Below, one piece after another: positions 9,296 through 17,619 of a stretch of DNA of 64,000 nt. The notes below the pieces were generated by a model that saw only the letters and a program-made list of their open reading frames with translations, ran no database searches and was not told the DNA's origin. Position 1 is the first letter of the stretch. Each line of letters starts with the position of its first letter. The position numbers were made by a program, and so were the translations under genes. Location: positions 1 to 64,000 of the forward strand of contig JBEHWX010000012.1 in NCBI GenBank assembly GCA_048498995.1, in the 5' to 3' direction. This DNA comes from JBEHWX01 sp048498995 (GTDB lineage Bacteria > Bacteroidota > Ignavibacteria > OLB7).

Positions 9296-10125
9296 CACGC
9301 TCTGAACGGGAACTCCTCATCGAGCGCTATCTGAACGGAGAGATGTCCTCCGTTCAGGAGCAGGATTTCTTCATCCAGGTCGCGGTGGACAAGGAGCTGC
9401 GTCAGGAGCTGAAGGCCTACCGGACGGTGGAAAGCGCCTTCCGGAAGGACCGCGAGGCCGAGCGCTCCGAGCACACCGCGCTGCGTGCCCGCGTGGCGAC
9501 GATGCTGACCGTGACGCCTGGAGGCGGCGAGCCGGCTCCGGTTCCCGGCGGCTCGACGATTCAGACGCCCCAGGTCGGCGATGCCGGCTCCGGCGTGGCC
9601 TCCGGGCTCGGACGATCGGCCATGCGATGGATCGCCGGCGGCGGCGCCGCGCTCCTTCTGACCGTCGGCAGCTATCTGGCCGTGATCCAGATGCAGCATG
9701 GCGATGCCCAGTCCCCGGCCCCCGCCGCGACGGCGCCGTCGGCGACGGCACCAACCATGACGACACCGGCCGCACCCTCCGCTACGCCCGCCGCTGGGCA
9801 GGCGTCCGCCCACCCCTCCGAAGGGGTGGCCCCCTCGACGGCTCCGGATCTCCGCGCGACCGAGGGAACAACGGCGAGCGCCGGAGTGAACGCCGAGCGC
9901 CGCGAGCGGACCCGCTCCACCGGCGGCGCCTCCGGCTCGGCACGCGAGGAGACGATCGGCAATCGGGCCTCCCGGAGCGCGTCCGAGCGGAGCATCGACG
10001 GACGGAGCACGGCCACCGACGCCCCCGCGGTTCAGGACGCCCCCTCGGCGACCGCGCCGAAGAGCGACCGGAAGCCGAACGACACGATCAACGTCGGCGT
10101 CCGGGTGCAGTTCCCGAAACACTGA
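9292..10125 (+). CDS. Probable membrane-bound anti-sigma factor
   Basis: 277 residues. A cytoplasmic N-terminal helical region (RELLIERYLNGEMSSVQEQD) resembles anti-sigma N-termini, though no HxxxCxxC zinc motif is present. One membrane helix follows at ~113-128 (GGGAALLLTVGSYLAVI). The rest is a low-complexity Ala/Thr/Ser/Pro periplasmic region with a short ordered tail (NDTINVGVRVQFPKH). The 4-bp overlap with the ECF sigma gene is the main functional evidence: this arrangement is standard for cognate anti-sigma factors, which hold the sigma factor at the membrane until a signal arrives. The absence of the zinc motif leaves some doubt. Confidence 0.7.
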   Translation: MTRSERELLIERYLNGEMSSVQEQDFFIQVAVDKELRQELKAYRTVESAFRKDREAERSEHTALRARVATMLTVTPGGGEPAPVPGGSTIQTPQVGDAGSGVASGLGRSAMRWIAGGGAALLLTVGSYLAVIQMQHGDAQSPAPAATAPSATAPTMTTPAAPSATPAAGQASAHPSEGVAPSTAPDLRATEGTTASAGVNAERRERTRSTGGASGSAREETIGNRASRSASERSIDGRSTATDAPAVQDAPSATAPKSDRKPNDTINVGVRVQFPKH

Positions 10126-10622
10126 CCGACTTGCGACAGGATGGCGGACTCACCCCTCCGCCATCTCCGCCGGCCGAGGCCGGCACCGCGGTCGGTCACC
10201 CACGACACGCGGCGATCCCTGGCGACGCCCGCTTTGCGCCCGCCGAGCGCGCGGCCGCCACATGACGCGGGGCCGTTCCCGGCGCTCCCCGACTCCGGGG
10301 AAGCAGGAACGGTCCCGCGCGACGATCGAATCTCTCCACCTCCCCGCTCCCATCTCACGGGTCCGCGGCGATGCGCCTGGGCCGGCGCCGGCCGCCCGAT
10401 TATCCTCCGCGCACGCATCGACTCCGAGACCCGCCTCCCGTCGGACACGTCTCCCGGAAAGCCGGAACGACCGGGCTTGGTTCGTTCGCTGAAAACATGA
10501 ATATTCGATCCACCCCGAAAGAATCGCAGGTTCCGATTCGTTCCAGTCCGCTCTTCCCCAATCCAGACTATCGGTCGACTCCAGGCGCGGTCAGGAACCG
10601 TTCCGACTCAATTTCGAACAAC
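10126..10622 (+). other. Intergenic region and probable 5' leader of the next gene
   Basis: No gene is seen in these ~500 bases, although the downstream frame stays open without coding character. A weak promoter candidate has TTGG (10477-10480), a 19-bp gap and AATATTCG (10500-10507), close to the FCB pattern TTTG-N19-21-TAnnTTyG. It would give a leader of about 110 nt. The 13 bases before the ATG contain no Shine-Dalgarno sequence. Confidence 0.35.
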
Positions 10623-11681
10623 ATGAACTTCAAACTGACGACCGACCAGGTCAACTATCTCAACATCGGCCTGATGGTTATCTCGGCGGTGCTGGCCTTC
10701 CGGTGGCCGTTCGAGACGTTCCTCTTCGCCTACGCGTTCTTCGGTCCCCTCCATTATCTGACGGAGATCTCCTGGCTGCACGACCGTCAGTACTTCACCA
10801 AGCGGAAGTACGACGCCTGGGTTCTCTGGGTGATCGCCGCGGTGATCTCGCTGCTGTTCTTCGACATCATCAAGGGGATACCGAATTACTTCATCGTGGC
10901 GCTGACGATCACCTCGTTCGTCGCCGCGTTCATCTTCGTGATGGTCGACAGCCTGCCGGTTCGGATCTTCGGGATCGCGGCCGCGGCGTTCGTGGGGGTG
11001 AGCGTGGCGGAGGTTCCGGCGTTCAACAGCATCTTCGGCGTCTTCCTTCCCACGCTGATCCACGTCTTCCTCTTCACCGGGCTGTTCATCCTGGTCGGCG
11101 CGCTCCGTGGTCGCAGCTTCTCCGGCCTCCTGTCGCTGGCGGTGTTCGTGATCGTGGCGGCCAGTTTCTTCGTCATCCATCCGACGTGGGGAGACTACAC
11201 GCACAACGAGTACATCCGAAATACCTATGGATACGTCAACGCCAACGGCTCCTTCACCGACGGGTTCATGCTGCTGAACTACAACCTGCTCACCGGCCTG
11301 AACCTGCACGACTTCGGTCAGCAGACCGGAACGCTCACCGACTTCGTGGCCGGTATCAACGAGTTCCTCTACCACAATCCCGTGGCGCTCTCGGTGATGG
11401 GATTCATCGGCTTCGCCTACATCTACCATTATCTGAACTGGTTCTCGAAGACCTCGGTGATCCGCTGGCACAACATCCCCCGCTCCCGGTTCATCGGCGT
11501 GATCGCGATCTGGCTGGCCTCGGTGGTGCTCTACGCCTACAACTACGTGGTGGGATTCCAGTGGCTCTTCTTCCTCAGCTTCGCGCACGTGCTTCTCGAG
11601 CTGCCGCTGAATCACATCACCTTCATCAACATCGGCAAGGAGATCGGCGCGATCACCAGGCTTCGGAGAGTCCCGGCGTAA
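10623..11681 (+). CDS. Polytopic membrane protein with many histidines, unknown function
   Basis: 352 residues from the ATG at 10623, where hydrophobic coding sequence begins; the longer frame from 10371 is Arg/Pro-rich and unlikely. About nine membrane helices are predicted by eye. Histidines sit in several segments: FGPLHYLTEISWLHD near the second helix, GDYTHNEYI in a loop, YIYHYLNWFSKTSVIRWH and FAHVLLELPLNH near the end. Histidine clusters at membrane faces recall iron-binding membrane oxygenases such as Brp/Blh beta-carotene dioxygenases, but I cannot confirm that family. No partner genes: it is monocistronic, with a hairpin downstream. Confidence 0.7.
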   Translation: MNFKLTTDQVNYLNIGLMVISAVLAFRWPFETFLFAYAFFGPLHYLTEISWLHDRQYFTKRKYDAWVLWVIAAVISLLFFDIIKGIPNYFIVALTITSFVAAFIFVMVDSLPVRIFGIAAAAFVGVSVAEVPAFNSIFGVFLPTLIHVFLFTGLFILVGALRGRSFSGLLSLAVFVIVAASFFVIHPTWGDYTHNEYIRNTYGYVNANGSFTDGFMLLNYNLLTGLNLHDFGQQTGTLTDFVAGINEFLYHNPVALSVMGFIGFAYIYHYLNWFSKTSVIRWHNIPRSRFIGVIAIWLASVVLYAYNYVVGFQWLFFLSFAHVLLELPLNHITFINIGKEIGAITRLRRVPA

Positions 11682-11770
11682 GCGTTTGGTGATGGGCGAG
11701 CGGGAGCAACGCCACCGTCGGGGTGGCTCCCGTGGCCGCTCCGACCGCGCGCCAAACGGTGCAGTCGCCG

Positions 11771-11935
11771 ATGCACGCTGGAACCGGCGCACGCTGAAGA
11801 CGTGCGCCAATCGTGGCCCCCGCCGATGCACGTTGGTACCGGCGCACGCTGAAGACGTGCGCCAATCGTGGCCCCCGCCGATGCACGTTGGTACCGGCGC
11901 ACGCTGAAGATGTGCGCCTACCATTGGGTCAATCG
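11771..11935. repeat. Three tandem 55-bp repeats, each with a hairpin
   Basis: Units are 11771-11825, 11826-11880 and 11881-11935. The first two are almost identical; the third diverges in its last third. Each contains an 8-bp stem GGCGCACG-CTGAAGA-CGTGCGCC (starting 11786, 11841, 11896; the third has one changed base). The core matches the hairpin at 1015-1033. It lies between convergent genes. Spacers are not unique, so this is not a CRISPR array. Confidence 0.85.
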
Positions 11936-11985
11936 AGGCGCCTACCGATGCAGAGGCGGGCGTGGGTGCCGGGCACGAATGCAGG

Positions 11986-12016
11986 AGGGGGAGCGGACAT
12001 CGGGTCCGCTCCCCCT
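11986..12016. terminator. Intrinsic terminator-like hairpin between convergent genes
   Basis: A perfect 13-bp GC-rich stem (AGGGGGAGCGGAC / GTCCGCTCCCCCT) with a 5-nt loop lies between the gene ending at 11681 and the minus-strand gene ending at 12101. It has no T-run on either side, so termination efficiency is uncertain. The rest of the 419-base gap 11682-12100 holds the 55-bp repeats and nothing else recognised. Confidence 0.55.
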
Positions 12017-12100
12017 CGCTCGTTGTCGGGCTCCATCGCGTCAGGCACACCGCGGCGTCGGCATCATGTCGCGACGGGACGCATCATCATCCCTTCTCGA

Positions 12101-12598
12101 TCACGCGCCGAAGAGCTTCTTCCACTCCTCGATATCGTCGTCATCGACCGAGCGGGGCTTCTCCGATCGCTCGAACAGCTCATCGACGCGATGCGGCCGG
12201 GCGCCGGCGGAGCGATCGTAGGTGTTGGCCGTGCCGAGCTCCTGGGCGAACTGGGAGGATTTGATCACGGTCGAGAGATTGGTCCGCGCGGTGCCGACGA
12301 TCTCCAGATCGGAGGAGACCACCACCACGCCACGCCCCATCGAGGAGGCCTGTTCCCGGATGATCGCGTCGGCGGTGCGGGTGCGGCTTGAGAGCACGCG
12401 CACCCGGCCGGCGCCGCCGTCGTTGACGGTGCCGTCGAAGACGACCGTCACCTGGCAGTTGCGCCGGTCGGCGAAGGAGGCGAGCTGGCTGATCAGCTCC
12501 ATCCGCGCGCGGTCCATCCCGAAGGAGGCGGCCATGCGCGAAAGGTCCGCCGAGGCGTGGATCAGGTTGTAGCCGTCGATCAGATAGTTCTTGTGCAT
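12101..12598 (-). CDS. NYN-domain ribonuclease (YacP/Rae1-like)
   Basis: 165 residues. It starts with the PIN-like acidic motif YLIDGYNLIHA, followed by VTVVFDGTVND, TADAIIREQA and VVVVSSDLEIVG, which supply the conserved aspartates of the YacP/NYN nuclease fold. In Bacillus, Rae1 (YacP) is a ribosome-associated endoribonuclease. The C-terminal ~45 residues are charged and probably disordered (SVDDDDIEEWKKLF). It is the last gene of a minus-strand series, 4 bp after a Xaa-Pro aminopeptidase gene, so it is probably co-transcribed. Confidence 0.88.
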   Translation of the reverse strand: MHKNYLIDGYNLIHASADLSRMAASFGMDRARMELISQLASFADRRNCQVTVVFDGTVNDGGAGRVRVLSSRTRTADAIIREQASSMGRGVVVVSSDLEIVGTARTNLSTVIKSSQFAQELGTANTYDRSAGARPHRVDELFERSEKPRSVDDDDIEEWKKLFGA

Positions 12599-12602
12599 CG
12601 CG

Positions 12603-14015
12603 TCACGGGTTCTGCTGCATGAGGCGCTCGATCTCCTCCGGCGCCCTCGGCACGCCGGCCGAAAGATTGTCCGGCCCGCGCGAGGTCACCAGGATATCGT
12701 CCTCGATTCTGATGCCGATGTTCCACCACTTCGGGTCGCACGGGCTGCCGGCGGGAATATAAATCCCCGGCTCCACGGTGAGCACCATGCCGGCGGCGAG
12801 CTTCCCCATCCGGCCGACGTCGTGGACATCCATGCCGAGGAAGTGGGAGGTGCCGTGGAAGAAGTAGCGCTCGGCCTCCTCCTGCTCGCTGATGACCCCG
12901 AGACGCATCAGCCCGGCGGCGATCACCGCCATAGCCTTCCGGTGCGGGTCGCGGAAGTCGTTTCCGTCGCGGCAGAGCTCGATTCCCTCGGCCTGTGCCT
13001 GAAGCACGATGTCGTAGATGGCGCGCTGCTCCGGCGTGAAGTGTCCGGAGATCGGGAAGGTGCGGGTGACGTCGGCCGAATAGCCGTGCAGCTCGGCGCC
13101 GCAGTCCATCAGCACCAGATCCCCCGGCGCGGTTGCGCGGCGATTCGACTCGTAATGGAGGATGCAGCTGTTCGGGCCGGAGCCGACGATGGAGGGATAG
13201 CCGGGTGCTTCGGCGCCGAGGCGCATGAAATGGTATTCCATCGTCGCCTGCAGCTCGTACTCGTGCATGCCGGGGCGGGCGCTCCGGATCGTCTCTCGAT
13301 GTGCCTCGGCGGTAATCTGGGCGGCGCGGCGGAGCATCCCCTGCTCGGCCGGGGATTTGATCTGCCGCATCGGATGGAGTATCGGCCCGACCGGACGGAT
13401 CTGCAGCGCGGCGGCGCCGGCCGGAAGGCGGGTCTTCATCTCCCGGTCGAAGGCGAGCACGCCGCCGGTCAACGGATCGGTGAGCGGACCGGCGACCCAG
13501 TCGTCGTAGTAGAGCGTGGTGAGCGACGGCAGGAGCGTGTCGAGCACCCCCCGCAGGGCGTCGAACGGCAGCACCGCGGCGATGCCGCTCACCTTGGAGG
13601 CGACTTCCGGCCCGAGCATGATGCCGGTCCAGGACTCCCGGTTCGGATCGCGTCTGGAGACGAAGAGGATCTCCCGCGCCGGAGCGCCATCGATCATCAC
13701 CGGGCGCGGCGTCAGCAGCAGCGCCGAGCCCGGCTCGGTGACGCCGCTCAGGTAGAGCATGCTGTTGCGCTGGCGGAATGGATACTCCACATCGCCGCTA
13801 CGGTTCTTTTCATCGGCCGAGCGGACCAGCATGGCGCTCCCCTGTTCGAGCTGGGCGAGGACTTTCTGGCGCCGCGCGGCGTATTCGGCGCGGGGGAACA
13901 GGTCGGCGTCGTACACCTCGTAGTGTCCGTAGCGCCCCCCCTCCTGGGCGTGAAGCAGCATGGGGGCAACCGCCATGAGCAGTGCCCCCACGATGCGACG
14001 TCGCTTCGTCTGCAT
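12603..14015 (-). CDS. Secreted Xaa-Pro aminopeptidase (M24B family)
   Basis: 470 residues. A signal peptide (IVGALLMAVAPMLLHAQ) precedes an aminopeptidase P N-terminal domain (~35-190) and a pita-bread catalytic domain (~215-460). All five dinuclear metal ligands are visible: Asp in LVLMDCGAE, Asp in SADVTRTFP, His in HGTSHFLGMDVHD, Glu in LTVEPGIYIP and Glu in GIRIEDDILV. It cleaves the N-terminal residue from peptides with proline at position two. The signal peptide places it in the periplasm or outside, unlike cytoplasmic PepP. It lies 30 bp after an upstream secreted-protein gene. Confidence 0.93.
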   Translation of the reverse strand: MQTKRRRIVGALLMAVAPMLLHAQEGGRYGHYEVYDADLFPRAEYAARRQKVLAQLEQGSAMLVRSADEKNRSGDVEYPFRQRNSMLYLSGVTEPGSALLLTPRPVMIDGAPAREILFVSRRDPNRESWTGIMLGPEVASKVSGIAAVLPFDALRGVLDTLLPSLTTLYYDDWVAGPLTDPLTGGVLAFDREMKTRLPAGAAALQIRPVGPILHPMRQIKSPAEQGMLRRAAQITAEAHRETIRSARPGMHEYELQATMEYHFMRLGAEAPGYPSIVGSGPNSCILHYESNRRATAPGDLVLMDCGAELHGYSADVTRTFPISGHFTPEQRAIYDIVLQAQAEGIELCRDGNDFRDPHRKAMAVIAAGLMRLGVISEQEEAERYFFHGTSHFLGMDVHDVGRMGKLAAGMVLTVEPGIYIPAGSPCDPKWWNIGIRIEDDILVTSRGPDNLSAGVPRAPEEIERLMQQNP

Positions 14016-14045
14016 AATCGGATTCCCGTACGTCGAGCCGGGGAC

Positions 14046-15005
14046 TCAGTCGGTCCGCAGCTCGCTGAAGGACATGTGGATGATATGGCGCCCCAGCGCC
14101 TTGATTGAAGGATCCTTCGACGACATCATCGTAATGCGACCGATCACATCGTGCCGACCGCCGATCATCACGCCCCGCTTCGGCGAATAGTAATACTCGC
14201 CGGCGCCGTTGACCACCGTGTGCACGTAGACGGCGTTGGAATCCTGCCCCTTCTCCGGCGGCGGATAGTACTTCAGCTGTCCGGTCTCGGTCAGCGTCAG
14301 GTGGATCGCCTCGGCGCCGAGCGTGTCGACGCGGCCGCGGACGATCCGGTAGGTTGCCCCGCTCCAGAACGGCGGCGGGAAGGCGTTGTCGAAGACGAAC
14401 TGCTCGACGTTGTACATCCCGGACTGCCCGATGTAGCTCGAGTCCGGCCCGATGAAAGGGACCGGTCCCGGCTGGAACGGAGCGCCGGCTGCCACGCCGT
14501 TCTCCTTGGCGTAGCGGAGCATGTCGACGCGGCGTCCGTCCGGGGTCATCAGAAAGGTGATCGACCGTCCGACCCAGGGATGCGAGGTCCGCGTGGCCGG
14601 CGGAAGGGAGTCGAGCTGCTCGACGGCGACGTAGTCCTTGAGGGTGGCCGTCAGCACGATCCCCTGCGGGAGCACGGTATCGCAGCGGTAGTGGATCACC
14701 TCCACCCGCTGGCGGGTCACCTGGCGCCCTCCCTCCTCGGTGCGCGCCGGAAGGCGCATCGAGTCGAGCGAGACCACGCGGTAGGTGATCTCCTCCCCCG
14801 GCGTGAACCGATAGGCGAGGCTCACCGAGTCGAGCACGACGTCCGTCGAGGATCTCTCCGCCTGCTGTGCCGCCAGAGGAAGCGCCGCCAGCGGAAGCGC
14901 CGTCGCGGCCACGACCAGCAGCGCCGGGGTGAGCCGCGTGCCCCCCCTGGCCGCGCCCGTGAGCGTGGCGAGGATGGAGCGGACTCTCTGCGCAAACATC
15001 ATCAT
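14046..15005 (-). CDS. Secreted beta-rich protein of unknown function
   Basis: 319 residues. The start at 15005 has CAGGAG six bases upstream; two further ATG codons follow directly. A signal peptide (LTPALLVVAATALPLAALPLAAQ) leads into a single soluble domain with many beta-strands (YRFTPGEEITYRVVSLDSM, YRIVRGRVDTLGAEAIHLTL). It ends ALGRHIIHMSFSEL. The TYRV... / VDTLGAEAIHL layout resembles that of the next gene upstream on the strand (VDTLGVKCARI), so the two may be distant paralogues. I do not recognise a characterised family. It sits inside the peptidase operon. Confidence 0.7.
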   Translation of the reverse strand: MMMFAQRVRSILATLTGAARGGTRLTPALLVVAATALPLAALPLAAQQAERSSTDVVLDSVSLAYRFTPGEEITYRVVSLDSMRLPARTEEGGRQVTRQRVEVIHYRCDTVLPQGIVLTATLKDYVAVEQLDSLPPATRTSHPWVGRSITFLMTPDGRRVDMLRYAKENGVAAGAPFQPGPVPFIGPDSSYIGQSGMYNVEQFVFDNAFPPPFWSGATYRIVRGRVDTLGAEAIHLTLTETGQLKYYPPPEKGQDSNAVYVHTVVNGAGEYYYSPKRGVMIGGRHDVIGRITMMSSKDPSIKALGRHIIHMSFSELRTD

Positions 15006-15030
15006 GCGATCTCCTGAAACGAGAGGTTCG

Positions 15031-15909
15031 TCACTTCTTCTGGGCGGCCGCGCGGACCACGCTGCCGGTGGTTCTCACCGAGACCGGCATCACCATGTCG
15101 TTGCCGCCGCCGACGGCCATCCGCACCGTGGAGTTGCAGTCGAGCGTCGAGGCCTGCAGCGCGCCATCCTTGCCGTTGTAGTAGGAGACGCCGCTGGCCG
15201 TGCCGTCGCCGTCGAGCGTGATCGGCGCGCCGTTGAAGTCGCCGCTGCCGGCCACCGCGATCGACAGGACGTTGGCGTAGATGCGCGCGCACTTGACGCC
15301 GAGCGTATCGACCATGCCGCCGAAGGTGTAACGGGTCTTCATCGTGGTCCGCATCTGGACGCCGACCAGACCGTTGACGGTGGTGTCGACGATGGTCTCC
15401 TCCCAGGAATCCCCCGGCTTGGCCGCGCGCCAGTTGGTCGGCGAGAACCAGTTGCCGAGCATCAGCTTGCTCGGCCCGTTCAGCAGAGCCATCAGCGGCG
15501 AGTTGCCGTCGGCCGTCAGCCCGCCGTCGGGCTTGCCGGCCGCGTCGGTGCGGAGCGTGATCGGCGGGGCCGACATGGTGGTATCCACCTTTCCGGAGGG
15601 GAGCATGTTACCCTCGGCGGTCACGTGCACCGAGCCGAGATCGAGCTTCCAGCCGAGTCGCCCGGCCGCGTCATCATCGAGGCTCAGCATGCTCGATGCG
15701 GCGTTGAATCCGATGGTGGAGGACATGTCGCTCCCCCCCATGGACATCTTCTGCTCCATCGTGAGCAGGGTCTGATAGCCGAGCGTGCTCCCTTTCTTGA
15801 AGGCCAGCTTCTTGGTCTGGGCGTGAACGGCTCCGGTGGCCACCGGAAGGATGCCGAGAAGGAGCGCGGCGCGAAGGGCCGTGGCTCCGGTGATCGTCGT
15901 GAACTTCAT
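15031..15909 (-). CDS. Secreted beta-rich protein, possible paralogue of its neighbour
   Basis: 292 residues from the ATG at 15909, which immediately precedes a signal peptide (AALLLGILPVATGAVHAQ). The frame extends further upstream without signal-peptide character. The mature part starts with KKGSTLGYQTLLTMEQKMSM, then an extended beta-rich fold with two cysteines (VKCARIYANV, STLDCNSTVR). FGGMVDTLGVKCARIY matches the pattern VDTLGAEAIHL in the following gene. Its N-terminal lipocalin/LolA-like start (FKKG..Y....M.Q.M.M) is suggestive only. Gaps of 31 and 25 bp to its neighbours indicate an operon. Confidence 0.68.
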   Translation of the reverse strand: MKFTTITGATALRAALLLGILPVATGAVHAQTKKLAFKKGSTLGYQTLLTMEQKMSMGGSDMSSTIGFNAASSMLSLDDDAAGRLGWKLDLGSVHVTAEGNMLPSGKVDTTMSAPPITLRTDAAGKPDGGLTADGNSPLMALLNGPSKLMLGNWFSPTNWRAAKPGDSWEETIVDTTVNGLVGVQMRTTMKTRYTFGGMVDTLGVKCARIYANVLSIAVAGSGDFNGAPITLDGDGTASGVSYYNGKDGALQASTLDCNSTVRMAVGGGNDMVMPVSVRTTGSVVRAAAQKK

Positions 15910-15940
15910 GTGGTTCGCTTGCAGATGCGATGCTGCTTGG

Positions 15941-17545
15941 TTACTGGTCGAGGACGAGTTGATTCGGATCGTCGGACTTGACGTCGATGAATCCCGGTCG
16001 ATCCGGGGACTCGGCGACGAGCCAGGAGGTCCGGAAGCCGAGCCGCGCGATGCGGACCAGCTTGGCGTAATCGATCTTCTCGGGAGCGTCGGACACCTGA
16101 TGGTAATCGACATGCTCTCCGCTGGAGAAGAAGAGGACGGGAACGCGGCGCGCGGCGAAGCTCGCCTGATCGCTCCTGAAGAAAAAGCTTTCGAGGTTTT
16201 CGACCAAGGCCATCGGCTCGGCCCGGTTGGCCTCCTCGAGTATCCGGAAAAGCTCCGGCGACCGGCTCCGGCCGGCGACGGAGACCGAATCGTGGGCGTT
16301 GCGGCCGATCATGTCCATGTTGATCATGGCCACGATCTTCCCGGTCGGCACCACGTCGCGCAGGACGAAGGAGCGTGAGCCGTAGAGCCCCTTCTCCTCG
16401 CCGCTGAAGGCGACGAAGACGACGCTCCGCGCCGGACGCGATTCCGGCGGAAGCGAGGCGAACGCCTCGGCCATCATCATCAGCCCGGCCGTGCCGCTGG
16501 CGTTGTCGTCGGCGCCGTTGTAGATCGTGTCGGTCACGCGCGCGTCCACCGATCCCCGCTTCTCGAAGTAGCCGATATGGTCGTAGTGCGCGCCGACCAC
16601 CACGTACTCGTCCGGCCGGAGACGTCCGCGGACGACCCCCACCACGTTCCGCGCGGGGATCGACTCCTTGGCGAGCCGGATATCCAGGTGGATAGTCGTG
16701 CCGAGCGGCGTCGAGGCGGGGCGCCCCGAGGTGTCGATGGCGTGGGCCAGCGCCGCGGCGCGATCGAGCGTGCCGCCGAAGAGCGCGCGCGCCGGACCCT
16801 CGCCGATGCTGACGACCGGGATCGACCGCTGCACCGAATCGGGAAGATCGAGCCGCAGCGGCGGGCTCACCTTCAGATTCGGATAGAGGCTGGGCCAGTA
16901 GTAGGGATAGGGGCTCGGATTCTTCGCCACCGCCGGGTTGACCACCAGCAGAAGCCCGACGGCGCCATGCTCGATCGCCGCGCGCATCTTGGCTCGTGGT
17001 CCGGCGTCGGAGGCCGCGCGCCAGGAGGGGCGCGCCGCGCCGACCGGACGTGGCTCACCGGCGATCGCCAGCACCACCTTTCCCCGCACGTCGATGCCGG
17101 CGTAATCATCATAGCCCTCGGCGGCGCGTGACAGGCCGTAGCCCACGAAGACCACCTCGGCATCCACCCTCCCGCTCCCGGTGATGTCGCACGGGATGAA
17201 GTCGTTCTTCAGCGTGAACCACGCTCCCCCCACGCCGAGCCTGCTCGATGGGTCGAGATCCTCCTGCTTCAGTCCGAACTCGTCGAGATAGGAGCCGTTC
17301 AGGGGAGCGATGCCAAAGGACTTGAAGCGCGCCGCCAGATACGCGGCGGCCTCATCGAGCTGCGGACTCGGCGTGTTGCGCCCCATCATCGCATCGGAGG
17401 CCAGATAGTCCACCAGCGCGCGGGCACGCTCGACATCGATGCGACGCGCCGCCTCCTCCGGGATCGGAAGCAGGTCCCCGGCGGCCAGCGTCGCCGGAAG
17501 GAGCGTCAGGAACAGAAGCGGAAGGAGCCGCTGAAGTTGCTTCAT
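15941..17545 (-). CDS. Secreted M28-family zinc aminopeptidase with PA domain
   Basis: 534 residues. A signal peptide (LLPLLFLTLLPATLAAG) is followed by an N-terminal helical region, a protease-associated (PA) insert at about 135-265 (VVFVGYGLSRAAEGYDDYAG), and the M28 catalytic domain. The two-zinc ligands are present: His and Asp in GAHYDH and NGADDNASG, the catalytic EE pair in SGEEKGLYGS, Asp in NMDMIGR, and His in GEHVDYHQ. These enzymes remove N-terminal residues from peptides outside the cytoplasm. It is probably the first gene of the five-gene minus-strand operon ending with the NYN ribonuclease. Confidence 0.93.
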   Translation of the reverse strand: MKQLQRLLPLLFLTLLPATLAAGDLLPIPEEAARRIDVERARALVDYLASDAMMGRNTPSPQLDEAAAYLAARFKSFGIAPLNGSYLDEFGLKQEDLDPSSRLGVGGAWFTLKNDFIPCDITGSGRVDAEVVFVGYGLSRAAEGYDDYAGIDVRGKVVLAIAGEPRPVGAARPSWRAASDAGPRAKMRAAIEHGAVGLLLVVNPAVAKNPSPYPYYWPSLYPNLKVSPPLRLDLPDSVQRSIPVVSIGEGPARALFGGTLDRAAALAHAIDTSGRPASTPLGTTIHLDIRLAKESIPARNVVGVVRGRLRPDEYVVVGAHYDHIGYFEKRGSVDARVTDTIYNGADDNASGTAGLMMMAEAFASLPPESRPARSVVFVAFSGEEKGLYGSRSFVLRDVVPTGKIVAMINMDMIGRNAHDSVSVAGRSRSPELFRILEEANRAEPMALVENLESFFFRSDQASFAARRVPVLFFSSGEHVDYHQVSDAPEKIDYAKLVRIARLGFRTSWLVAESPDRPGFIDVKSDDPNQLVLDQ

Positions 17546-17619
17546 GCGTCGGGTTCGGATGCTGCGACGGAAAGGTCCGTCGGTGCCGGATCTCCGGCTG
17601 TGACGTACGGCCGCGCCGG

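Noticed and set aside
11771..11935. Tandem 55-bp repeats as a CRISPR array
   Set aside because: There are no unique spacers of regular length; whole units are copied and no cas genes are nearby.
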